Under the pieces are notes generated by a model. It did not search any database, had not been told where the DNA came from, and saw only the letters and a program-made list of their open reading frames with translations. This document shows, piece by piece, positions 33,383-45,449 of a DNA stretch of 64,000 nucleotides. The position numbers were made by a program, and so were the translations under genes. This DNA comes from Acanthosepion lycidas (taxonomy: Eukaryota > Mollusca > Cephalopoda > Sepiida > Sepiidae). The stretch is from positions 51,296,669-51,360,668 of the forward strand of contig OZ010586.1 of assembly GCA_963932145.1 (NCBI GenBank), given 5' to 3'. The stretch's first letter is position 1. Each line of letters begins with the position of its first letter.

Positions 33383-33874
33383 TGTCGGAGTTAACTCCTC
33401 CTTTAGTTCGTTAACCCTTTCACCAGGGGTCGCTCTTCCCCGGCTATAAATAGTCGCTGACCCTTCGCCTCTTCCTCTTTTTTTCCCTCGGACCTTAGGG
33501 CCGACACCTGGAGGTAAATCTCTCTTTTTCCTCAGGCTTTCAGCCTTACCATCTCGAAAATGTAAGCGCTAACAGGGATAGCGTTTCCCAAATGCTGGGA
33601 ACACGCTAAGCACAATACACACACACACACACGCACATACAGAATATTCACACACACACTTTGTCCTTTGTAACTGTTTCCATCTAACTTGTTATTAATA
33701 TATATATTTGTCTACATATATTATCGGTCCTGTGTTTTGTTTTTCTTTGCCTTCTCCTTTGGACTTAATTAAAGTCCAACTTTCTCATGTAGTTGGGCCG
33801 GCTAGCAGGAAAATCTGAACCCACATGTGTTCTTCTGCGTCTACTCAACAACATCACAGCCACAGTCCTCTACA
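33383..33874 (+). mobile_element. Ty3/Gypsy-like LTR, plus strand
   Basis: It begins TGTCGGAGTTAACTCCTCC, has a TATAAATAG box at 33444, then AACACGCTAAGCACAATACAC, a CA-rich stretch, GACTTAATTAAAGTCCAAC, and ends CCTCTACA. It matches the 3' half of the LTR at 18202-18848 closely and that at 16002-16448 in layout. Flanks ACAT and ACGT differ by one base. Confidence 0.75.
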
Positions 33875-35148
33875 ACGTTAACTCATGGTAGATGCATAAT
33901 CTTCATCACATTTGTTTCCCTTATAATATGAATGAATTTTGGGGACAAATATTTTACTCAATACTGTTAACGTCAAATATAAAATGGAACTATTAATAAT
34001 ACTTCTGTTATATACCGCGTATAGTTGCAAGAGAACATATGAACACATCAAACTGCTGCCGGTGTGACGGAAAGAAAAGGAAATAAGTTAAAATAAACTT
34101 CTCTGTTTTGATTATATAAATGTTCAAGGCAGAATGTCTTTTTGCGGGTGAAGGAAACGACCTGGAGGATGGGGGAATCGGTAGTGTACGATCCTGTCGG
34201 GTCGGTTGACCCGGAGATATTGGTAAAGTCTCTAACTACCTGCCTACTACCTTAAGTATAGCGAAAAGGTCTTTTAAGCAGTCAGGGTGGATACATGATT
34301 CTGTGTTTTTTTGTTTTTTGTCATACTTTTTGATTTTAGTGACAACATTCGTAATTGGCTCCGACGTTTAAATTTTGTTTTATATTGTTTTCGTAGCGTT
34401 CACATCCCGGTCGACAGGTTTTGATGTGGAATGAATCAAAAAGATATCTAATTTGAAGAAGAGTATAAAACTTATTGATTTTGAACATTGTACGATTCGA
34501 ATGAAGCATATACGCAACAAAAGCATCTTGATCAAAATGCGATGCATTTTTTTAATCCTTACATTTGTTTCACCTATCGCGAAAATATTTTTGATGTTAA
34601 ATGTCATTTCAGTTCATGAAAATTAAGAAAAAGAAAATGAAAAATACTGCAAGGTTTTATGAATTTCTAGCGTAATATAATGAACAAAATAACTTTAGTT
34701 GCTTTGCTGTTCGGATACGAAACTGAGCAGATATGAATTTTCGAGAATCTAGGAAGGATTTCGCACTATTTGATTAGGCATTATTCAACCTTGCTTGATA
34801 GGCAACACCCTTCGTTGACATGTCTATCTAAAACACATAGAATCGAACGATTTGAGTAGATGCTCCGTTTATTTTTTTAATTAAAAAAAACAACATTTTA
34901 ATTAAAACAAAATATACCGTTACTACAAGTAAGGGTTAAAGTGATAAAATCTATCGAATTAATAAAAAAGAAATTCCATTACTTCTTTAGAAATTATTTT
35001 GTTTATGTTCGGATACGAAAATGTGCAGATATGAACTTTTGAAAATTTTTGGAAGGATTTCGCTTATAAGACACTATTCGGCTTTGCTTGATCGGTGACG
35101 CCCTTCGTGGCCAAGATGTTACAATACAAAAGTTTCTACCATATTATA
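33875..35148. repeat. Non-genic, with a diverged duplication of about 115 bp
   Basis: TTCGGATACGAAACTGAGCA (34712) and TTCGGATACGAAAATGTGCA (35009) start two copies of a roughly 115-bp segment. They also share GGAAGGATTTCGC and CTTGCTTGATAGG/CTTTGCTTGATCGG. The offset is 297 bases. Nothing else is recognised. Confidence 0.6.
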
Positions 35149-35510
35149 CAGGGTATCCATAAAGTTCGTGTGCACTTTAAAAAATTTATACCTTTATTTG
35201 TATTTCCGATAGAAATAACCTGTAAAAAATGTTATAAAGTTTAATGTACCTAGTTTTAGGTATAGCTAAAATATCTATGATTTCAGGCATTACTGTAAAT
35301 CAGTTTGCAAATGTTTTCCGTGAATGCAAAATCGTATTACCCTTTGTATTGCTAATGATGGAGGACATGTGGAAACTGAAGTAAAATTTCAATAAAACCT
35401 TAAAATATATAGATTTCCTTATTTCTAATCCTTTTTATAAATTATTTCTATCGCAAACACAAATAAAGTTATAATTTTTTAAAATGCGCACGAAATTTAT
35501 GGACGCCCTA
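35149..35510. mobile_element. Non-autonomous mariner-like element, 362 bp
   Basis: The ends are CAGGGTATCCATAAAGTTCG and its near-complement on the right. The inverted repeats extend about 55 bp, flanked by TA (35147-35148 and 35511-35512). The middle keeps a trace of a transposase C-terminus in the plus frame (FANVFRECK, then NDGGHVE). Confidence 0.85.
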
Positions 35511-35569
35511 TATAAGAGATGAAAGAAGTTTTATTGATTATACAATTGAAGTATTTTTTTATTCCTAAG

Positions 35570-36222
35570 TGGAGCAACTATGTCTAATCAATAGCTGCAT
35601 CTACTGCAAGGAAAGTTGGGTCACTGTGTCGTGCCAGAAATTTTTTATCGTCAGAATCTATCTTGCACATTTACAAATCAATCATTCGTTCTTACACTGA
35701 ATTGTGTTGCCATATCTGGTCAGGTGCTCCTGCTGTACATCTAGAGATTCTTAACAAAATCCAAAGAAGGAACTGTAATATAATCGATCCTGACCAGGTA
35801 TCTCGACTTCAGTCACTTTCTCACCTACGTGACGTAGCTTTCATCTGTCTTTTCTACAAATATTTTCATAACTACTGCTCTGACGAGATTTTTTCCCTGA
35901 TGCCCCGAATACATTAATTTAAGTGTGCCACTAGATTGGCATCTAGGTCCCACCCTTTTAGTGTTAAAAAAATAGCTAAATGCAACCGCCACTTCTACTC
36001 TAACAGTTTCTTTTCTTACACTTTCCACGTTGAACGCCCTTTCGTTTCTTTGCTTCCCTAATAGCTACAATTTTAAAAAAATTAAATACAACATCAATCG
36101 CCATCTTCCGTCTTTTTTGTCGTTCCTTCGATCCCCACAGTTCTCAGTCTTCTCTCTGACTTTCGTCCGCTGTAACACTCTGCGTACTAGTGGCATTACC
36201 GCTTTGAGGTGAAATGATTAAA
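35570..36222 (+). pseudogene. Jockey-like LINE ORF2 C-terminus and 3' tail
   Basis: The plus frame at 35663-35917 reads HIYKSIIRSYTELCCHIWSG, then VHLEILNKIQRR, SRLQSLSHLRDVA and KYFHNYCSDEI. This is the conserved region after the RT palm. The end carries NFKKIKYNINRHL and the tail to GTGAAATGATT. It has one or two frameshifts. Confidence 0.87.
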
Positions 36223-36720
36223 AAAATTGAAAAACTCCCATGGATAACTAAAAGTAGCAAAAGCAAAATTCCTTTATTTTAATTGTGCTGTTTTTTTGTA
36301 TTACAAAAACTGGCAATAATCTTTTAGCATCAATAATGACACCAATTAACGATAGACTTAAAAACCTTATTTATATTTAAATAAAGTAAACAACATTGAA
36401 TATTCAAGTGAGTTTATTTATGAAGCAGAAACAAACGATACATTATCTTTCCTCGGTATCATAGTGAAACCGTACTGATACTGATCGAAAACAATGCGTC
36501 TATTCAACTGTAAATGTACAAATAAAACGGATCTCATTTCTATTCACACCGTAACAAAAAAAAAAAAAAAAAGTAAAAAATTCCGGAATCCTTAGAATTC
36601 TATTTAAGATCACTTAGAATTTACAGATCGGAGAAAAAAAGTAGTTATTTTACACATTTCTTTTTCCAACATATTTTTTCTCTTTTGTCAGTGCACTTAA
36701 TTCAATGGTGAATATGAATT
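36223..36720. other. No gene seen
   Basis: An A run lies near 36555-36572. Nothing else recognised. Confidence 0.6.
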
Positions 36721-37010
36721 TTGAATTCAAGTGCAGTACTACATCAGCGACATGTTGAAATGTCCAGATGTAACCGTAAGTTAAGTTCTATGAAAATAGT
36801 TTCTTCTCTCGCATTTCTCGCTTTCCAGTCAACTTTGATTTTCAAAAATTTAAATTCAATGTCAACCATTATCTACTGTCTTAATTCCTGTTCTTTTCCT
36901 GTTCTCTCTCCTTAATAATGTTTTTTTTCTCATTTTCTCTCACACTCTGTGACTGCTTGCGCCTCAGTCGCATTATTGCCTTGCTTAGTGTGAAATGATT
37001 AAAAAATATT
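36721..37010 (+). pseudogene. LINE 3' tail
   Basis: It begins with EFKCSTTSATC-like codons and continues with FQSTLIFKNLN and the standard tail TTGCGCCTCAGTCGCATTAT...GTGAAATGATT. It is short and 5'-truncated. Confidence 0.78.
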
Positions 37011-37440
37011 AATCACAGAGATTGGACATTATACAGTGAATATTTCAGATCAAAATTCAGTTAATAACTACATATCAGACTACAGACTGTTTAAATCCAA
37101 ACTCGTAATTATATTTTAAAAATGTATATATTTGTCACTTGTGAGTTGTCTATCTTTGGATTGATTACATACCTTTTTATTTACTATTACTTGTTATGAT
37201 CTAAAATAAGAAATAACGGTAACGGTTCTAACGATTCTAGCTAAAAGAAATCTATGAGGAAAATGCTGAGAACATTAAAGGTTAAGCATACAGAAAGACC
37301 GATGCCTAAGTCTAACGCATCATTTGCTTAAATGAACGAATACAAAGAAAAAAAATATTAGATATCATATTTTCATGAATAAAGATCATTTTTCTTTAAA
37401 ATGTAAAAGATGGTCACTTAAAGAAATTAATTACTTTGAA

Positions 37441-37493
37441 TATATATCGGAAAACGATACATAAATTTTAATATATCAAGAACAATTGGGGAG
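37441..37493. repeat. Relic related to the palindrome flank at 391-440
   Basis: It carries ACGATACATAAATTTTAATATATCAAGAACAATTGGGG-like sequence in the same order as 398-440. Only the left part is present. The palindrome arms do not follow. Confidence 0.5.
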
Positions 37494-37830
37494 AAAAAAA
37501 CAAACTTTTCCTCCGTTGTCATTCGTTCCACACTCTCATACTTACACTTTCTCTAAATTTTATTTTTCATTTCCGGAGTTGTTTTTTCTGTTTTCTTTTT
37601 GAATTTGTAGGTCTGGTGAATTGGATCGTATTTACGATTCCAATGGAATAAATTATGACCATGGAATATTAGTGTTTTTAAGCCTTTATCCTTACTCTGT
37701 CCTGGACATTGAGTTCTACCTGGATTCTATCCTCTTGGAATTTTTTTTATGCAAAATATATATGTACGTGTATGCATGTATGTATATATATTTATATATT
37801 TTGCATATGTATGTGTATATTTACCACGAA

Positions 37831-37870
<40 letters not shown>

Positions 37871-39599
37871 GTCTATTTTGACAGCAAATGTTTTTAAGGG
37901 AAATATTAAAAACAACACATTTTGTGTCGATTAATTTTACTAGTTGACTTTTCCAAATTACGAATAAACCTTCTCAATCAAGAAAGAAATTCCGTCAGAA
38001 ATTGCCCGAAGTTCATTTCGGAAGAAAAGTACAAGAAATATGGTCCAAGCTTCCGAATTTTTTGTATCATTATCAGGTTAGGTACAGACAATTGGTGAGT
38101 TTCGTAGAAGTAGTGTGTACTGCAACCTAGGCAAAGAGTGTTATGACGTAAGTGATGCGTGATTGCTATATATCTTTGTGGATTTTCCTAAAAAACTTAC
38201 CAGTGAACTATGACCGACCGCTATTAAACGTTTCATGCCTTTTCACAAAAGAAAACATATGGGCATTTTATGCCCACCCTCCACTAGCTCAAGATATTAC
38301 AACGAGGGGACCTGATGTGTACATACTATTACACACACTAACTAAACTCACCGAGGGAGGAAATGCCTATAAGAAATGTAAGATGGAAATGTCGAAGAAT
38401 CCCAATTACTTGGGGAAAAAAAAGACAAACACCAGAAAAAAAAAACATCAAAAAGGTACCTGAAACGTGCTCAGTATTTGGGGAATAATAGGGCCTCAGC
38501 AAAGGAGCATAATGCTAAAAGTAAAATAATATTTGACAATATCATTTCAGTAATGTACAAAGTAAGTAACACCTAAGGGAGTATGCTACAAAGAGACACC
38601 TAAGACACACACACGCACTATATATAGTGTGTGTGTGCACGAAATAATAATTAATTTAACATTTCCTACCTTAATATTTGTAACATCTTTCAACGTAAGC
38701 AGGATTTATAAGAGTCTTACACAAAAGAAAATATTAAAGAAGCAAAGCATCGAGCCAAATTCTCTTTGGCAACAAGGCATATATATTTGAATACATTCCA
38801 ATAAAGCTCCTTTGACAGTACTACTTGTAGCACAGTCAAATTGACAAAATTCAACGTTATTATGAACAATGCACACAAATCCTATTGTTCTTACAGAACT
38901 TTGTGTTCCTTGTTAGATAATATATGTAAACGAAATGTATAACTAAAGGTATATGCAGTGAATCTAGAAAAAGCATATCTTTATAAATAGTCTTATACAG
39001 TAATCAAAATTGGTTTCTTAGGCGGACTTAAGTGAATAAACGTTGTAGTTGGGTCGTTGATCGCACGCATCAAGAAGCACATTATTTGGTGATATTTTTT
39101 TAATCAACAAGATAAAATGTTCTGTTTTTAAAATCTTAAACAGTATATGTAAATTATGCAAGCTACATACATGAAATTTGACAGGGACTTGTCTTGTTGT
39201 GAGTTATAATCAATGTAAGACTGAGAAAGTTCTTGGTATGATGGTTAAAAATTTATTTATAAAAATATACCAAAATGACGACTAAAAACATTGCCCACAA
39301 CAGCAGTATTATCTTTCAAAAATGAGTACAGTATGTTATTCGCTGCAAGTTAGATCTCTTTCTGATTCACTCTACATGGGCAGTCGTGAGCGCTAAGAAA
39401 GCAAGACCACAAATAAAAAGGTATCTTCTGTGCAGGGGTTCCGAGCATCACATCCGGCCAGCAAATCAAATCCCCGCAAAAAAATTAAAATACAATAGCC
39501 AATCACAAATGTTGCCACCAAAGAAATAAGATGAGTCTGGAAGTCAGCAGATTTGATTAAAAAGAAGCCTGTAATAAATGACTTATACACCAGGCCTCC
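37494..39599. other. No gene seen; ATCT repeat, small hairpin
   Basis: An ATCT microsatellite lies at about 37832-37871. A CA/TG hairpin around ACTATATATAGT lies at 38605-38637. A 103-codon frame at 38152-38463 has no recognised domain and ends in a lysine-rich run from A tracts. Confidence 0.5.
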
Positions 39600-40130
39600 C
39601 TCGTCGTCAACACCATGACCTCGGTGAATCCACTGTAACGGCAACCCGACATTTCAGAATCGGTGTCAGTTCTCGTCGTCACCACCATGACTGACTCTCT
39701 CGTGATCTCGTCAATCCAATGTAACGGCAACCAGATTCTTGAATTCATCTGAATCGTCACACACAGAACCCGGGCCTACAGGCCAGCTGTTTACACTGGC
39801 TGGCTCTCAACGTGAACATCGGTATTTCAGTCAACCAACCCACCAAACTCCCCAAATCCAGATTTCTGATTTCACCTGTATCTTAACATACAGAATGCGG
39901 CTGATAGGCTAACTTTCAACGCTGGCGGGCTCTCAACGTCACAATCGTAATTTCAGTCAACCGACTTTACATACATCTACGCTCGAGACGTATTTCCTCC
40001 AAACACCTTTACTATATGCCCACAGAGATATCACACTCACCCTCACTGTATCGGCAAATCTGATTTGCGGCTTCATTAAATCACTCCAGGCCTCTCTCAC
40101 CACCGTGATCTCGGTCAACCGATTTCTAAA
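39600..40130. repeat. GC-richer block of degenerate direct repeats
   Basis: TCGTCGTCAACACCATGACC (39601) recurs as TCGTCGTCACCACCATGACT (39675), each followed by AATCCA.TGTAACGGCAACC. A second pair of about 90 bp (39748-39840 and 39876-39965) shares GGCTCTCAACGT and ATTTCAGTCAACC. The origin is unknown. Confidence 0.6.
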
Positions 40131-40385
40131 CGACCGAACTCTAGTAGGCCGGGAGGTATGCGATTAAAATGTTGTGACGATGAAAATGGCCCAAAGAAAA
40201 CTACATACCACAAGGGACTAACATTTAAAAACACTTCTTCAACAAATATTACTGCAGATTTTGAATATGATAGCCGACCCCCAAAAGCAATAATTAACAA
40301 ACAATTGAATTTAATTGTGAAAAAAAATATAAATGCTAATTCAGTTAAAAGAAAGAAAGCATCATTTGTCCTTTGGATTGTTATA

Positions 40386-40553
40386 CAGTGTTACCCGGAT
40401 ATAAGAGAGTTGTAGGGAGCGGATACGTCTCTTATATCCGGGTTTCTCTTATATCCGGGTTTGGTCTATTTTGTTTAGGTAAGTATAGCTCTAATTTGGG
40501 ACCAGAGAAAATCTATCTTATATCCGGGTTTCTCTTATATCCGGGTTACACTC
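40386..40553. mobile_element. Pogo/Tigger-like MITE, copy 2
   Basis: It starts CAGTGTTACCCGGATATAAG and ends GGGTTACACTC, with TA at 40384-40385 and 40554-40555. It closely matches 27948-28128, including the middle TGGTCTATTTTGTTTAGG. It truncates an unrecognised frame starting at 40158. Confidence 0.88.
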
Positions 40554-40755
40554 TACTTGGTAAACATTTCATCCAAGTCGAGCATTTCTTTCGAACAAAT
40601 AATTATCGTATAATTATGTCCGTGTCTTATATTTATGTAGTCACAAGAAATTCTGTTCTTGTGACATGGTGTCAACAAAATTGCTCACAGTACAAAAACT
40701 TTTCGGAAAATTCCTGTACAGTAAATGACGGAAGTTTTTGAAGCTCTGCAAGTGC

Positions 40756-40914
40756 AATTATTATTATTATCATTATTATTATTGTTGTTGTTGTTGTTCT
40801 TGTTGCTGCTGTTGTTCTTGTTGTTAGAATTATGTGTGGTATCATCTTGCCAGAGAGTAATTTTAAGTGCATAATTACCAAGTCACACCTGGGGTCTATG
40901 AGCAAAAATGGCAC

Positions 40915-40954
<40 letters not shown>

Positions 40955-40956
40955 TC
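40756..40956. repeat. ATT and GTT microsatellites
   Basis: TTA/TTG tracts at about 40758-40830 and an ATT tract at 40914-40956. Confidence 0.9.
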
Positions 40957-41735
40957 ATAATCTTATCAATCAACATTATACGCTTTCTTTTTTTTAAACG
41001 TGTACGTCATTTTTCAGCTTATAAAAGATGAATAAAGACGCTTCAGTAGACATTTATTTGCCAAATCTCAAATTATCAATTTTATATCGACTCATGCTTA
41101 ATGCCAAGTTCATTCCTAATTGTTATATTAATGAATTAAAAGTATTTTCACTTGTCTTTGAATTTCACAAAAGTGTTTATGAAGGCGTTTTCTATCGCTA
41201 CTTGATATTTTTAATTAAATTTATAAATATGATGAAATGCCACTAATAGTTAAAATTAATTAATCACGATAGAAGTCGAGAACAGATTATAGAAAATTAA
41301 AAGTGCGAAAAATTATCTGTGCAAAATACGTGTAGTGGGTTTATGCTGCAACAGCAGTAGTTGACACAGAAGATTGGCTGTAGCGGATATAAGCAGAAGC
41401 AAAAATCTTTAAAATTCCATGCTTTCTAAAAAAAAAAAAAAAGCTCTGTTCTCTTTTCCTTTACCTAAGAACTCTAATGGGGAAGCACCCCTACCTAGCC
41501 AATCAGTAAGTCAGACTTTTCTATCTTCTAGTATTGTAGACATTTAGACACGGACGCTGCTTATAACAAAAGGGGTACTTTTTCACAAGCAGACAGTGAC
41601 GACCCGAGGGTTGCTGGCAAGCTGAACTTAGGTGCCCTTACAAATACATATTTTTTTTTAAAAAAAAAGAGAAAAATAAAAAATGTGGAATAAGTTTATT
41701 ACAATAAGCAACTTAATACAAGCTAAAGAAACATT
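40957..41735. other. No gene seen
   Basis: Short A runs only. The frame at 41028-41246 is not recognised. Confidence 0.55.
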
Positions 41736-41850
41736 CACTATCCTATCTAAAACACTATTTCTAGTCTTTAGATCTGCAAATCTTTTCAGTGCACTTTCTA
41801 CACCTATATCACTTTCTATTGACAAAATAGCTAAAGAATTTAATCAGCCT
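41736..41850 (-). pseudogene. Possible hAT transposase C-terminal remnant
   Basis: The minus strand reads LAILSIESDIGVESALKRFA followed by DLKTRN, similar in pattern to the hAT C-terminus at 26221-26346. No matched terminal repeats were found, so this rests on one motif. Confidence 0.4.
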
Positions 41851-42984
41851 TGAGTCATGGATGACCGCAGGTATGTTTTTTATAAAATTTAGTGTTGGAA
41901 GATCCCTAACACATGACATGGTAGCATGATGACGCCTTCGGCCTTGATGGCGTCCCGGGCGACTGCCGCGTTGCCAGTACATCGAGTCGGCCCTGCAAGC
42001 AGGTTTTTATTTCTTATTTTATGGAATAAATATTATAAAACACTTCAACCAGCCACGTATTTGTTTTCGTTCTATGTCGTTTTGTTGAAAACATTTTATA
42101 TATGGTATAGATACCTCCACAGTAGATATCTAATAACACTTCAAATGCGTGATAATAGTTGTTAATAAACCATGTCAAAATTTAGTAAAAAAAAAGCTAT
42201 TGCTCGCCTTCGTCTAAAACAGAATATTTTTTAAATATTTTAGAAAAAAATCATTGTGGTGATGATTAATAAAGGATAGTGAAAAAAAAAAATGAAGAGC
42301 TAATTTAGTTTCAAAGGTCCTTTTTTGTCTATAGACATCAAAGTAATCAGAATAGCGGAAAACTACTCGCCTAAATCTTGTCAGCTAAGTTTAAGATCCT
42401 TCTGTCAAATAACGCAGTACGGCACATCCTAAAAGTCAAGTAAACAAAGGAACAGAAATAACATTGTCGTCTGAAAGCGGACGTCTTTCAAATCCACTTC
42501 TTCCGAACAGACGCTTCCTCTCCTTGACAGCTGCCCAAATGACGATTTTTTTCTCCTACGTCCGTGTAAAAATCCAACGCTGTCCATAGAAGGAACTAAA
42601 AACAAAGTTGCAGAGTTAAATAAGCATTCAATCTTTTCTTCTTTTTTTTTTCTCGAACTTAAGAGCCATCTCTAACAGATCAATAGAGAAATTGCCAATC
42701 TTGATTCGAAATTAGGACCCACTATAATAGAAAACAGTCCGATCCAACAACACTAAGTCACATTTGATTAACAGCATAAAAGAAATTCAGTTTTGGGCTA
42801 TACTACTAGCCGTTATCAGCGCGGAAACTAGAACTGGAGAGTCGAGTTCAGATACTGACCTAGCCTGCTGCGTTCACTTTCAAACAACAGCCATTAGGAA
42901 AGGCATGAATCTATCCGTTCTCTCCGACAGTAGCTGTTAAATACCAATGTAGACTTGGCTTTTTAACCTTGGATAGCAAATAGT
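41851..42984. other. No gene seen; GC-rich patch
   Basis: A GC-rich stretch at about 41930-41995 stands out from its surroundings. It may be a hAT-type end (GCAGGGCCGACTCGATG on the minus strand), but no partner end was seen. Confidence 0.45.
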
Positions 42985-43826
42985 CTTATCGGTTAGATAA
43001 GGTCAAATTCGCAGCTGATTTAAAAAATGACCTGCATTCTGTTGTTAACTGGAGCAAGAAATGATTTGTTAATTTTAACGCCTCCAAAATGAAACTGCTT
43101 TTGTCTTAGCGAACCGTTTTGCATCCCATCATCATGGCTGATGCTAAGCTCCATGTGAGTGATTCATTGCTTCTTCTCGGGCTAACGTTTTCCGCTGACA
43201 TCAATGGAAAGATTATAGTAAATCCAGTGCTAGATCAGCTGCTAGGAAACTGGTTAACTGCGACGTGTTGGACAATTCTTATACATTTATAAGTCTATCA
43301 TTCGTCTATGCTTTGAATATTGCTGTCACATCTAATCTACTGTTTCTGCTAATTATTTAGAGATTCTTGATAACACCCTAAGTAGAATCTGCAACGTTAT
43401 CGATCTTGATCTGACATCTCGGCTTCAGTAACTTCCCCACCTCTGTAACCTAGTTTTCCTGTGCCTTTTCTATAAATATTTTCATAGTAATTGTTCTGAT
43501 GAGCTTTCCTTTTTGGAACCCAGACTTTACGAATTTAAGTGCAGTTCTATATTAGCATCTAGGTCTCATCATTTTAGAGTTGCAAGCGCTACACTTTTCG
43601 TTTGTGGAATACTCTTCCGACTTCTTGCTTTCCAGTCAACTTTGATCTTCAAAAATTTAAAGGCAGTGTCAATCGTTATGCTCAGACTTCTTACTTTCTG
43701 TTCTTTTATTGTTCACTCTCCTGAATAATGTTTGTCTTTTTCTGATACCTCTCACACTCAGTAATCCCTTGCGCCTTAGTGGCTTTAGTGTCTTGTTTCG
43801 AGTGAAATGATCTTTTTAAAAAATCC
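42985..43826 (+). pseudogene. Jockey-like LINE ORF2, C-terminal half
   Basis: Motifs in order are AADLKNDLHSVVNWSKK, NASKMKLL, MADAKLHVSDSLLLLGLTFS, then a deleted stretch near 43240-43290, CFPVNFDLQKFKGSVNRY, and the tail to GTGAAATGATC. Many stops and frameshifts. The internal deletion removes the region around the GSLCRAR block. Confidence 0.83.
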
Positions 43827-43979
43827 AACAACCAAAGTTGTTGTAGATTTTTGCAACTTCTTTCTATATATACATTCTTATATTCAAGCGATTCGCTAAA
43901 CGAAAAAATTGAATAGCGAACGATTTTCCAGAAGAAAATAAAACTCACCTAATATGTGAACAGCCAAATGTGAGTAGAC

Positions 43980-44296
43980 CAGCGTTTCTCAACCTTTTTA
44001 TCCTTGTGGGACCCTCGAAACAGTTTTAATGTCTCAGGGAACCTTTACATAAAATTTATTATATACCATTGCCATTATTAATATCTCTTTTATATTTTTG
44101 TCGTTTTTTTGTAATTCATACATCCCCCATTATTATCTTTAACCAAAGATTTTCCAACAATATGCCGTATGTCTATAGTAAATTTACGAATATAAAGTTA
44201 AACAAAAATTATTCAAAAATATATTAGCCTATTTATCACTTTTTCACAAAACCCTAAATGGCCTGTTGTGGAGTCCTAGGGTTGCGGGAAGCACTG
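43980..44296. mobile_element. hAT MITE, 317 bp
   Basis: The left end is CAGCGTTTCTCAACC. Read from the right, the other end is CAGTGCTTCCCGCAACC. The flanks GAGTAGAC (43972-43979) and GAGTAAAC (44297-44304) match at 7 of 8 positions, the hAT target size. No coding capacity. Confidence 0.82.
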
Positions 44297-44479
44297 GAGT
44301 AAACTGAAACATAAGCATGTGTACAAGTAGCAGGGAGCGTCTTCAATGCCGACCCAGTCTCCATATTGTACTTGTTTTGTGTCGTAAGCTGTGAACTTAA
44401 CTTGCGAATTTTCTTGTTTTATATTGAAAATAACATTTTTCATGACAATATTTTGGCTAAAAACGTGGATCAACAAATG

Positions 44480-44760
44480 CAAGTGAGAAAATCAATTACA
44501 GCGGAAATTAGGAAGGAAATATTTTCTAAACATCAAAGTGGTACAAGTGTTAGCAAACCTCGTGCGGAGTATGGAATGGCAAAATCAGCAACCTGCTCCA
44601 AACACAAAAATAAGGATGAATTAAAGTGTTCAAGTGGCTATGAGATTAACCAAATCTCTTTAAAAAGAAATGAAAAAAATTCAGTTTTATTGAAAAGATG
44701 GGAAATTTACTTTTGGTATACTGTAGATGAAAGAAAAAGAAATGGCTGATGAGTGAATCG
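44480..44760 (+). pseudogene. Pogo/Tigger-type transposase N-terminus
   Basis: The plus frame reads VRKSITAEIRKEIFSKHQSG, then TSVSKPRAEYGMAKSA and NKDELK. This is the N-terminal CENP-B/pogo helix-turn-helix (RKS.S.E.R.EI...H..G.S...LA..YGVAKSTI). The following DNA-binding and DDE_1 domains are missing or scrambled. The downstream frame 44888-45109 is open but unrecognised. Confidence 0.7.
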
Positions 44761-45449
44761 ATAATTTATGCAAAGGTCAAACAATCAAACAGTTGTTTGG
44801 TGACCTAAGAATTAATGCTCCCCCCCCACCCAGTGGAAGTGTTTCAACAGTGCCGGATTTTCTTATTTCAATTTATTTTTTATAATTTTGCAGCGGATGT
44901 ATTTTAATCGGAAAGGGAAGCTCCATAGCTGGATATCGATGTTACAAGACTTTTATTTACATCTATCCATTTCAGGAAGTGTTTCACCAAACAAAATCGA
45001 CAAACGCTGCGGCTTATCTACACCGGCAATAGAAGAGTCCATTTTAGTACATAACCGGAAATATAGACAAAAATCCATTTTGCTATACAACAATTTATTT
45101 GCGGCGTGAATGTGAAAGGGCGCAAATTTTCGTCTGGCGGGAAAAGTTCATCTCCATTTTAATGTAGCCATGAAAACCAGTGTTTATAGAACCATAAAAT
45201 TGTTTTGAATGTAAACCTAAGTAAAAGTTTACGATCTAATATTTTTATGTCTTTTTCATAAACTAAGTTTCCCGAGTCATATCCAGAAATCCCTGCTAGA
45301 GATACAAGGGTGGGCTGAAAAGTTCATAGGCTGACTATGCTAGAGCTATGAAATCTTGCATGCATTAATTTCAACTCTTCTTATTAATAACTGCATTGTT
45401 TTTTCCAGGTAAATTGACATCTGACTATTCAAAGGGGACTGTTAACCTT

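Noticed and set aside
38152..38463. 103-codon plus-strand frame
   Set aside because: Ends in a lysine-rich run from A tracts; no recognisable motif.
40158..40415. 85-codon frame running into the Tigger-like MITE
   Set aside because: The last part is MITE sequence and the first part has no recognised domain.
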